Assembly: GCA_963170125.1 (NCBI GenBank)
Contig: CAUJFI010000018.1
Span: 42,847-106,846 of the forward strand
DNA length: 64,000 nt
Source: Deinococcota bacterium
Lineage (GTDB): Bacteria > Deinococcota > Deinococci > Deinococcales > Trueperaceae
Direction of reading: 5' to 3'
Shown here piece after piece: positions 57,270 through 64,000 of the stretch. The position numbers and the translations under genes are program-made. The notes beneath the pieces were generated by a model. That model worked only from the letters and a program-made list of their open reading frames with translations. It had not been told where the DNA came from and did no database searches. How positions within the stretch are numbered: the first letter of the stretch is position 1; each line of letters starts with the position of its first letter.

Positions 57270-58543
57270 CGGACGGCGAGGAACCACGCTCGGGGGCCGG
57301 CTTCGTGGTGCGGGGCGGCACCCTCGTCCTCCCGGACCGCCTGGCGCCCGGCGCGGCGCTGGTCGTGGCCGACGGCACGGTCGCGGCCGTCGTGCCCGAG
57401 TCGGAGCTGACGGCGGACCAACTGGCCGCACCAACGCTTGACGCCCGCGGCGCCTACGTGCTCCCGGGCCTCGTCGACATCCACACCCACGGCGCCGGCG
57501 GCCGGCTGTTCAACGAGGCCGACGACGCGGCGTGGTCGCGCATCCTCGCGATGCAGCTGGCGCACGGCGTCACGACCGTGCTGCCCACGACGCTGACGGC
57601 GAGCATCGCTGAACTCACGGCCGCGCTGGCGCAAGGGCGGCGGTGGCTAAGCGCGCAGAACGACCGGGCACCGTACGAGCCGGGCCGGAACGACGGGGCG
57701 CCCGCGCACGCCCAGGTCCTCGGGATGCACGTGGAGGGCCCGTACTTCGCCCTCGCGCAGTCGGGCGCCCAGGACCCGGCGCACATCCGGGACCCGGACG
57801 ACGGCAGTGTGGACGAGCTCCTCGCCTACTCTGACGTGATCACCCTGATGAGCTTCGCGCCCGAGCTCCCAGGCGCCATGGAGCTGACCTCGAGGCTGAG
57901 CGCGCTCGGCATCGTGCCGGCCGCAGGCCACTCGAGCGCCAGGGACGAGCACCTGGCGGCGGCCATGGCGCGCGGGCTCACGCACGTGATCCACCTGTTC
58001 AGCGCCCAGTCCACCACCGTGCGCGAGGGCCCGTGGCGCAGACCCGGGCTGCTGGAAGCCTCGCTCGCGTTCGACGGCCTCACCGTCGAGGTGATCGCCG
58101 ACCACCGCCACCTCCCGACGACACTCCTGCGCCTCGCGTACAAGGCCATCGGTCCAGACCGCCTCTGCATCGTCAGCGACGCGACGCACGGCGCCGGAAT
58201 GCCCGAGGGGACGGAGCTGAGGCTCGGCAGTCTCGACATCCTCGTCGGCCCCGGCGTGGCCATGCTGAAGGACCTCACCGCGTTCGCGGGCAGCACGACG
58301 CTCCTCGACCGCATGCTCCAAGTCATGCACTTCGAGGTCGGTCTGCCGCTGGCGGAGGTCGTGCGCATGGCCTCGCTCAACCCGGCCAGGGCCGTCGGCG
58401 CGGCTGGGCGCAAGGGGAGCCTCGAGCCCGGCAAGGACGCCGACTTCGCGCTCTTCTCGCCAGCCCTCGAACCGTTGGCCGCGTACGTTGGGGGCGTTCG
58501 CGCCGTCCCTCGGAGCGTGAGCGCCTCACGAGCGGACGGTTGA
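57266..58543 (+). CDS. NagA-like amidohydrolase (N-acetylglucosamine-6-phosphate deacetylase family)
   Basis: A 425-aa protein starting at GTG 57266 in a GTGA overlap with the lipoprotein gene. VLPGLVDIHTHGAGGRLF gives the metal-binding His73 and His75. GMHVEGPYF provides the glutamate, VEVIADHRHLP and SDATHGAGMPEG follow, and it ends ARAVGAAGRKGSLEPGKDAD. The substrate-contacting THLFNAM block of NagA is altered to HLFSAQST, so the sugar may differ. It removes an acetyl group from an amino-sugar phosphate if the family function holds. Confidence 0.8.
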   Translation: MTDGEEPRSGAGFVVRGGTLVLPDRLAPGAALVVADGTVAAVVPESELTADQLAAPTLDARGAYVLPGLVDIHTHGAGGRLFNEADDAAWSRILAMQLAHGVTTVLPTTLTASIAELTAALAQGRRWLSAQNDRAPYEPGRNDGAPAHAQVLGMHVEGPYFALAQSGAQDPAHIRDPDDGSVDELLAYSDVITLMSFAPELPGAMELTSRLSALGIVPAAGHSSARDEHLAAAMARGLTHVIHLFSAQSTTVREGPWRRPGLLEASLAFDGLTVEVIADHRHLPTTLLRLAYKAIGPDRLCIVSDATHGAGMPEGTELRLGSLDILVGPGVAMLKDLTAFAGSTTLLDRMLQVMHFEVGLPLAEVVRMASLNPARAVGAAGRKGSLEPGKDADFALFSPALEPLAAYVGGVRAVPRSVSASRADG

Positions 58544-58577
58544 CGGAATCTCAACCGAACCGGACCCGGGTATGCGC

Positions 58578-58583
58578 TAGCAT
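58578..58583 (+). promoter_or_regulatory. -10 element of a leaderless promoter for the DUF4139 gene
   Basis: TAGCAT, 6 nt before ATG 58590, no ribosome site. Confidence 0.5.
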
Positions 58584-58589
58584 CCGGCC

Positions 58590-60626
58590 ATGCCTATCAC
58601 GCGTCCCGTTCGGACCATACGACTCCTGTCCGCCCTGGCATTGGGGGTACTCATGACCGCTTCCGCGTTCGCGCAGGGCGCCGACCAGGCCGACCTGCCG
58701 GTCACCCGCGTCGTCCTCTTCACCAACGGCGTCGGCTACTTCGAGCACGAGGGAACCGTCACGGGCGACCAGGTCCTGAGCCTGGAAGTGCCCCGCAGCG
58801 AGATGGACGACATGCTCCAGAGCCTCGTGCTGCAGGACTTCGGCGGCGGCGCCATCAAGCCCGTGCGCTACACGGCGCGCGACCCGCTCGAACGCGTGCT
58901 CGACGGCTACCGCGTCGACGTGTCCCAGAACCTCACCCTCGAGGGCGTGCTCGCCCAGGCGCGTGGCGAGGTCGTCGAGCTCGTCGGCGGCCGGACCGTC
59001 AAGGGCACCGTAGTCGGTACCGAACGTGTCCAGGCGCCGGAACAGGCGCAGAGGACGTTCGTGACGTTGGCGACGAGCTCCGGTGTGGCGCGCGTCGCGC
59101 TCGACGAGTTCGACGAGGTGCGCTTCGAGGACGAGGCACTCAAGGCGCAGCTCGACGCCGCCCTCACGGCGCTCTCGACGTACGCCGGCGAGGAGACCGC
59201 CACCGTCAGCCTCTCGTTCGAGGGCGCTGGCGAGCGGCGGGTCCGCATCGCCTACCTCCGCGAGATGCCCGTCTGGAAGAGCACGTACCGCCTCGTACTG
59301 GGCGACGACGGCAAGGCGACCCTGCAGGGCTGGGCCATCGTCGACAACCCGACCAACACGCGGCTGGATGGCGTCCAGATGAGCTTCGTCGCGGGCCAGC
59401 CGATCTCCTTCATCACGGACCTCTACGAGCCCATCTACCTGGCACGCCCGCGCGTCAGGACCGAGCTAGCCGCCGGTATCGCCCCGGGCGCCGACTCCGG
59501 CGTCTTCATGGCCAACGAGATGGCCGACGTGTCCGCCGCCCGCATGTACGCCATGCCCGCCCCCGCGGCGGCGGCCGCGCCCCAGCTCGCCGGCGCGGGC
59601 GTCGAGGCGATGGCTACCGGCACGCGCGGCGGCGCGACGTTCAGCTATGACGTCTCGCAGCCCGTCACCGTCGGCGCGTACGAGTCCGCCATGGTGCCCA
59701 TCGTCCTCACGGACGTGAGCGCCGAGCAGCTGTCCATCTACTCCGAGGCGACCCTCGCCGGCAACCCGCTGCGCGCCGTGCGCCTAACGAACGACACGGG
59801 GCTGCACCTGGCCGCCGGGACCGTCACGCTCTACGACGCCGGCGGCTTCGCCGGCACCGCGCAGATGGCCGACGTCATCCCCGGCGATTCGCGCATCCTC
59901 AGCTACGCCGTCGACCTCGAGCTGGCGCTCGACGTCGAGCGCGGCCAGGGGCAGGAGCAGGTCACGGCCATCCGCCTCGTCAACGGCATGTTCGAGAGCA
60001 CCGTACGCACGCGCAGCACGACCAAGGTCACCATCGCTACCCGCACGGACGACGCGCGCTTCCTCGTCGTCGAGCTGCCGCGCATGCCCGGCTTCGACGT
60101 GGCCTCGCCGCGACCTGCCCCGCTCGTGACCGACACGAGCTACCGCTTCGGCGTCGCCATCAACGGCGGCACCAGTCCCGACCTGCCGACGCAGCTGAGC
60201 TGCGACGACGCCTCGGCCGCCTGCCAGCTGGAAGTCGTGTTCGAGCGCACGGACCTGCGCAGGATGGGCGTGAGCGGCACGTCGCCTGACACCCTCCTCT
60301 ACTACCTGCAGAACGCCGAGCTGAGCGACGGCGACCGCGCCAAGCTCCAGCAGCTCTCCGACCTCAAGGGTCAGTACGCCACGTTGCAGCGCGAGGGCGA
60401 GTCCCTCGCCGCCCGCGCCGCCGAGATCGACAACGAACAGTCGCGCGTCCGCCAGAACATGGCGCAGCTCGACCGCAACTCCACCCTGTACCGCCGCTAC
60501 GTCGACGACCTCACCGCGCAGGAGGACGAGCTGGCCGCCTCGTCCGAACGCCGCGCCGAGGTCCGCGCCGAGCTCGCCGCCATGCAAGAGCGGATCGACG
60601 CCCTTATCGGCAGCTTGGGGCAGTGA
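58590..60626 (+). CDS. Secreted DUF4139-type protein
   Basis: A 678-aa protein with signal peptide PVRTIRLLSALALGVLMTAS. The N-terminal VTRVVLFTNGVGYFEHEGTV is the start seen in DUF4139/MuiA-like proteins. It continues with EDEALKAQLDAALTALSTYA and VRIAYLREMPVWKSTYRLVL, then a central beta region (about 315-470) and a C-terminal coiled coil (about 575-678; QREGESLAARAAEIDNEQSR). It is likely a periplasmic envelope protein. The function is unknown. The next gene starts in its last 4 bp. Confidence 0.75.
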   Translation: MPITRPVRTIRLLSALALGVLMTASAFAQGADQADLPVTRVVLFTNGVGYFEHEGTVTGDQVLSLEVPRSEMDDMLQSLVLQDFGGGAIKPVRYTARDPLERVLDGYRVDVSQNLTLEGVLAQARGEVVELVGGRTVKGTVVGTERVQAPEQAQRTFVTLATSSGVARVALDEFDEVRFEDEALKAQLDAALTALSTYAGEETATVSLSFEGAGERRVRIAYLREMPVWKSTYRLVLGDDGKATLQGWAIVDNPTNTRLDGVQMSFVAGQPISFITDLYEPIYLARPRVRTELAAGIAPGADSGVFMANEMADVSAARMYAMPAPAAAAAPQLAGAGVEAMATGTRGGATFSYDVSQPVTVGAYESAMVPIVLTDVSAEQLSIYSEATLAGNPLRAVRLTNDTGLHLAAGTVTLYDAGGFAGTAQMADVIPGDSRILSYAVDLELALDVERGQGQEQVTAIRLVNGMFESTVRTRSTTKVTIATRTDDARFLVVELPRMPGFDVASPRPAPLVTDTSYRFGVAINGGTSPDLPTQLSCDDASAACQLEVVFERTDLRRMGVSGTSPDTLLYYLQNAELSDGDRAKLQQLSDLKGQYATLQREGESLAARAAEIDNEQSRVRQNMAQLDRNSTLYRRYVDDLTAQEDELAASSERRAEVRAELAAMQERIDALIGSLGQ

Positions 60627-61132
60627 GCAGGGCGTTCGTCAAGGAGGACGCCTCCGGCGAGGACGTGGTGGTCACCCACCGCCCACCCCTGCCGGACGGT
60701 GTTCCCAACCTCGTCACGCCCGCCGGCCTGGCGGCGCTCGAAGGGGAGCGCGACGAACGCAGACACGCGTTGCAGGCCGTCGCGGCCTCCGAACCGACGC
60801 CCGAGGGCCGGCGCCAGCTGGCCGCGGCCGAGGAGGAGTTGGAGCTCCTCCTCGGCCGCATCGCCACCGCCCAGGTGGTCGTGCCGCCCCACGACCGCAG
60901 CGCCGTCGACGTCGGGGCGACGCTGATCGTCCGCTACCTCACCGGCCCGCAGGCCGGTCGCACCGCCGAGTTCAGCGTCGTCGGGGTGGACGAGGCGGAC
61001 CCGCTCGACGGGCGTGTGGCGTTCACGGCGCCCGTCGCTCAGGCGCTCATCGGCAAGCGCGTCGGCGCCGACGGCGCGTTCAAGGCCGGCAGCGTCGAGC
61101 TGGTCGTGCGGCTCGAGTCGGTGAGCTACTGA
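60623..61132 (+). CDS. GreA/GreB-family elongation-factor-like protein
   Basis: A 169-aa protein starting at GTG 60623. SRAFVKEDASGEDVVVTHRP, then PPLPDGVPNLVTPAGLAALE, matches GreB-like openings, followed by a short coiled coil (about 45-85) and an FKBP-like C-terminal domain (TLIVRYLTGPQAGRTAEFSV, then ALIGKRVGADGAFKAG). The coiled coil is shorter than in GreA, so cleavage-factor activity is uncertain; it may be an anti-Gre or Rnk-like factor. It is coupled to the DUF4139 gene. Confidence 0.8.
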   Translation: MSRAFVKEDASGEDVVVTHRPPLPDGVPNLVTPAGLAALEGERDERRHALQAVAASEPTPEGRRQLAAAEEELELLLGRIATAQVVVPPHDRSAVDVGATLIVRYLTGPQAGRTAEFSVVGVDEADPLDGRVAFTAPVAQALIGKRVGADGAFKAGSVELVVRLESVSY

Positions 61133-61201
61133 GGCGCCCGGCCGCGGCCCGTCCCGGTCGCGCGGCGCCAGCCGGCCGGCGGGCGGTAGCCGGGGCGTGG
61201 G

Positions 61202-62176
61202 TCAGAACCTGACGACGCCGCTGCCCTCGCTGGTGAACGCCAGCGGCACCTCCGGCAACCCCGCCAGGACCGAACGCACCGCGTCCTGCTGGCCGTCCGG
61301 GCAGCAGACGAGCAGGTAACCGCCGATCTTGCCCCCCGGCACCTGGGCGCTCGCGCCCGTCGCCGCGACGCGCGCCGTGAGCGCGAGCACGTCCTCGTCG
61401 ACGAAGTCGCCCGGCAGGCGCTGCTTGAGGCGCTGCTGCTCGCCCACGCACCAGGCCACCCTGCGGAGGTCGCCGGCCGCCAGGGCGCCGGCGAGGGTGG
61501 CGGCTACCGCCTTGATGTCGTGCAGCACGGGCAAGGCGTCGTCGATGTGTGCGATGAGCGCCGCGAGCGACGGGCCCGTCAGGCCCGTGCGTCCGGTCGC
61601 GAAGAGCATGAGGGAGTCCGCCAGGGCGGAGCGCGCCGCCGCGCTCATGGGGAGCGACACGTCCGTCACGCTCGCGCCGGCGTAGTGCAGGCGTCGCAGC
61701 CCGCCGCGGGCCGAGATGTTGGCATCGTGGTAGCCCGAGGCGCCGCCCAGCTCCTCCACCTCCAGCCGCGCGGCGGCCGCCCCGACCACAGCGGGCTCCA
61801 CGGTCGCGCCGCGCGCCGCGAGCATGGCGTGGACGAGCGCGGTGCAGATCGCGCCCGAGGCGCCGAGCCCGCTGTTGCCGCCGACGTCCAACCACACGCC
61901 GATGCGTGCCGGCCCCAGCCCCCCACCGAAGGTCGTGAGCGCGGCGCGTACGAGGTCGTTGCGCACGTCGGCGGGGGAGGCGGCCGACTCCGATCGCCCT
62001 TGGGCCACCACCTCGAAGCGCCCGTCCAGGCTCGGAAGCCACGTGACCCGCGCGGCCAGCGAGATCGTCGCGCTGATCGTGACGCCGCCGAACCGCTCGG
62101 CGTAAGGTCTCACGTCCGTCAGCCCGCCGGCGAGGGGCACGCGCAGCGGCGCCCTGGCGATCAGCATCCCGCTCAC
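61202..62176 (-). CDS. GHMP-family sugar kinase (HddA-like)
   Basis: A 324-aa protein. The start ARAPLRVPLAGGLTDVRPYA is close to D-glycero-D-manno-heptose 7-phosphate kinases and related fucokinase-type enzymes. The GHMP ATP-binding loop is GGNSGLGASGA (about 114-124). Later GGKIGGYLLVCCPDGQ is also typical. The GTG start overlaps the stop of the nucleotidyltransferase gene by 4 bp, so the two enzymes act together, phosphorylating and then activating a sugar. The exact sugar is uncertain. Confidence 0.82.
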   Translation of the reverse strand: MSGMLIARAPLRVPLAGGLTDVRPYAERFGGVTISATISLAARVTWLPSLDGRFEVVAQGRSESAASPADVRNDLVRAALTTFGGGLGPARIGVWLDVGGNSGLGASGAICTALVHAMLAARGATVEPAVVGAAAARLEVEELGGASGYHDANISARGGLRRLHYAGASVTDVSLPMSAAARSALADSLMLFATGRTGLTGPSLAALIAHIDDALPVLHDIKAVAATLAGALAAGDLRRVAWCVGEQQRLKQRLPGDFVDEDVLALTARVAATGASAQVPGGKIGGYLLVCCPDGQQDAVRSVLAGLPEVPLAFTSEGSGVVRF

Positions 62177-62904
62177 CGCCCGCGCCCCTCCTCGAGGAGG
62201 CGCTGCACGACACCGGCGACGTTGACCTCGGGCGTCGGCCGGGTGCCGCCGAGGTGCAGGCGCGTGCCGACCACGACGGCCCCGACCTCGGCCTCGCCGG
62301 CGTCGATCAGCCGTTGGAGGTTCGGGAGGACCCTGACCTCGGCGTTCGCGGGCCGAACCTGCCCGCCGACGCCGCCCAACGCGGCGAGCAGCCGCGTCTC
62401 GAGCTTCCAGACGCCGCCGTCACTCCAGGGTCCGGCGCCACCCCACACGCACCGGACCCGGTCACCCTCGACGGTGGCGAGAAGCTCGGGCCCGGCGTCG
62501 GGCTCTGAGACGAGCGTCACTGCGTTGGGTAACCGGTGGGCGTCCAGGGCGGCGAACACCGCGCTCGGCACGTACACGTCGCCCTGCCACACGAGCACGC
62601 GCGTCACCCCGGCGAGGCGCTCGGCGAGCAGGCCAAGGGCGTGGCCCGTGCCGAGCGGCTCGTCCTGGCGCACGTACTCGACGCGCATGCCGCCATACTC
62701 GCTCCCGAAGTACGCGCCGACCTGCTCGGCGTGGTGGCCTACGACGACGTGCACGCGCGCGGCGCCGGCGCTGGCGGCCTGCGTCATGGTGAGCTCGAGG
62801 AACGGGCGCAGCCCTATGGGGTACATGCACTTCTGCAGGTACGCGCCGAGGCGGCCCATACGCGTGCCACGCCCTGCGGCCAGGCAGACGAACTCCAGGC
62901 TCAC
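62173..62904 (-). CDS. Sugar-phosphate nucleotidyltransferase
   Basis: A 243-aa protein taken from GTG 62904; GTG at 62910 or 62934 is also possible. LEFVCLAAGRGTRMGRLGAY contains the nucleotide-binding LAAGxGTRM, followed by KCMYPIGLRPFLELTM. A DEPLGTGHALGLLAERL segment and LVWQGDVYVP are standard for the family. Paired with the HddA-like kinase, it would make an activated sugar (for example a heptose or fucose nucleotide) for surface glycans. The substrate is inferred only. Confidence 0.8.
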   Translation of the reverse strand: MSLEFVCLAAGRGTRMGRLGAYLQKCMYPIGLRPFLELTMTQAASAGAARVHVVVGHHAEQVGAYFGSEYGGMRVEYVRQDEPLGTGHALGLLAERLAGVTRVLVWQGDVYVPSAVFAALDAHRLPNAVTLVSEPDAGPELLATVEGDRVRCVWGGAGPWSDGGVWKLETRLLAALGGVGGQVRPANAEVRVLPNLQRLIDAGEAEVGAVVVGTRLHLGGTRPTPEVNVAGVVQRLLEEGRGR

Positions 62905-62953
62905 GCGCACCCCGCGCCAGCGCGCCTCGGCCACGGGCGGCCCGAGCCCACGC

Positions 62954-63904
62954 TCACTCCGGGTAGGCGGCGAGCGCCTTGGTCAGCTCGGCGCGCAGGG
63001 CGCTGCGCACGAAGTCGGGGGCGACGACCTCGATGGCGGAGCCCCAGCCCAGCAGCCACGGAAGGATCTCCAGCGGCCTCCCCTGGGAGTCGCGCGTGGC
63101 CGTGACATGCACGAAGCGCCTGCCTGCGCCCGCGTCGGCCCCCAGGCGCAGGCTGCGGTCGCCGTTCTCCGTCATGCGCTTGGCGACGGTCTCGCTCGCG
63201 CGCAGCGTCACCTCGAACTCCTCGCCCACGACGATGCCGAAGGCGGGGTCCAGCCGCGCCTTGGGGTCGAAGTCGCTCGGGATCTCGTAGCCCTCGTCCT
63301 TGAGGGTGACGTTCCGCATCCGTGCGAGCTTGAGCACGACGACCTTCTTGTTCTTCGTGCGGTCGAAGGCGAGGACGTAGGGCTCGAGGTTGCGGCGGTT
63401 GAGCTCGAAGAAGTAGATCTCCAGCTCGCGCGGGCTCGTCGTCCCGGAGTTGGCCGAGTCGTACTCGCAGCGAAGGACGCGCCGCTGGAACCAGGCCTGC
63501 GCCACGAGGTCGAGGGTCCGGTCCTCCGGTCCCTGCCTGAGGTCGTCCACACTGCGGAGCAGTGACGTGCGGGCCGGCTCGGGCACCTGGTTGGCGAGCT
63601 TCTCGAGCGCGGTGCGGTAGTGCCGCTCGCCGACCCCCGTATGCGTGAGCAACCGGGTCGCGCTGTACACGGCCAGCGCCTCGACCTCGTTCAGGGCGGA
63701 GGCCTTGCGCGGCACGAAGTACCGGCCGTCGCCGTCCTTGCGCAGTTCGACCCCGAGCTGCTCGACGAGCGTGACGAGGTCGCGCTCGATCGTGCGCCGC
63801 GTGCAGCCGTGCTCGCCCGCGAGCTCGACCACGCGGCGGGGCCGCCGAGCGAGCTCTTCCTTCAGCAGCGCGAGGCGCTGCGCCTTGCCCACCGTCCGGC
63901 TCAT
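62954..63904 (-). CDS. WYL-domain transcriptional regulator
   Basis: A 316-aa protein from ATG 63904, supported by a TACGCT -10 7 nt upstream. An N-terminal HTH (RLALLKEELARRPRRVVELA, then GEHGCTRRTIERDLVTLVEQ) is followed by a WYL domain (about 140-215: FQRRVLRCEYDSAN and LNRRNLEPYVLAFDRTKNKK) and a C-terminal extension. Such regulators sense nucleic acid or nucleotides in DNA damage or defence settings. No clear target operon is adjacent except the heptose-type genes. Confidence 0.85.
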   Translation of the reverse strand: MSRTVGKAQRLALLKEELARRPRRVVELAGEHGCTRRTIERDLVTLVEQLGVELRKDGDGRYFVPRKASALNEVEALAVYSATRLLTHTGVGERHYRTALEKLANQVPEPARTSLLRSVDDLRQGPEDRTLDLVAQAWFQRRVLRCEYDSANSGTTSPRELEIYFFELNRRNLEPYVLAFDRTKNKKVVVLKLARMRNVTLKDEGYEIPSDFDPKARLDPAFGIVVGEEFEVTLRASETVAKRMTENGDRSLRLGADAGAGRRFVHVTATRDSQGRPLEILPWLLGWGSAIEVVAPDFVRSALRAELTKALAAYPE

Positions 63905-63911
63905 GCGAGGA

Positions 63912-63917
63912 AGCGTA
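63912..63917 (-). promoter_or_regulatory. -10 element of a leaderless promoter for the WYL regulator
   Basis: TACGCT on the minus strand, 7 nt before ATG 63904, no ribosome site. The rest of the window (63918-64000) shows no credible gene. Confidence 0.5.
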
Positions 63918-64000
63918 CCAGCGCGCGGGGCGTTGCGCGGCGCTTCTCGCGCCGCAGGGGACGCCACGGCCAGGGCGGGTCCGCGCTGGTCGCCGCCGCG

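Noticed and set aside
61520..63565. 681-aa forward frame opposite the kinase, nucleotidyltransferase and WYL genes
   Set aside because: It crosses three recognisable genes on the other strand and shows no domain. It is a codon-bias shadow.

Overview
The window is GC-rich bacterial DNA in two parts: a prophage (about 1 to 34,384, left end outside the window) and a host chromosome segment (34,385 to 64,000). The host is probably a Deinococcota (Deinococcus-Thermus) bacterium, perhaps Truepera-like. The main sign is a repeated promoter layout in which a TANNNT -10 hexamer lies only 5-7 nt before the ATG, with no Shine-Dalgarno sequence. Such leaderless transcripts are known to be abundant in Deinococcus. 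The family-level placement is inference.

Prophage. A siphovirus-type phage runs almost entirely on the minus strand. A tyrosine integrase (32926-34317) abuts a 46-bp remnant of the 3' half of a tRNA, probably tRNA-Ala, at 34339-34384, which marks one attachment end. Next to it lie a secreted accessory protein, an S24/CI-type repressor, a divergent operator-promoter region, and a tightly overlapping early operon (31.5 to 25.0 kb). That operon carries excisionase-like HTH proteins, a zinc-ribbon protein, a RecT-like protein, an initiator with an internal origin-like repeat cluster, a DnaC-like loader, the small terminase and RusA. After a terminator at 24.9 kb the late operon follows: large terminase, portal, MuF-type head protein, scaffold, capsid, connectors, tail tube, tail chaperones, tape measure (1394 aa), tail tip, fibres, a PL9-like depolymerase and the lysis genes. 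The block ends in a fused methyltransferase-nuclease. The large terminase has two adjacent TAG codons inside its P-loop. The tail chaperones are joined by a recognisable -1 frameshift site. The MuF protein ends in a PBECR-like toxin nuclease domain. A secreted cargo gene sits on the opposite strand, just upstream of the tape-measure gene.

Host segment. After a YCII-like protein, a ZIP metal transporter, a lipoprotein, a PfkB sugar kinase, a membrane J-domain protein and tRNA-Lys(CTT) comes a catabolic or transport locus (39.5-46.8 kb). It holds an ABC substrate-binding protein whose two halves are in circularly permuted order, two Dpp-type permeases, a class I amidotransferase-like hydrolase, an RpiR regulator and an AtuA/DUF4387 pair. 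The promoters of the binding-protein operon and of the AtuA operon share a nearly identical 16-bp element over the -10, which suggests one regulon. No transporter ATPase gene is present in the window.

The rest includes a secreted protein, a large STAND-type regulator with a SARP/BTAD C-terminus, two secreted repeat-rich proteins, an ABC exporter pair, a GNAT acetyltransferase, a frameshifted lipoprotein gene, a NagA-like deacetylase, a DUF4139-type secreted protein, a GreA/GreB-like factor, a GHMP kinase plus sugar nucleotidyltransferase pair, and a WYL-domain regulator.
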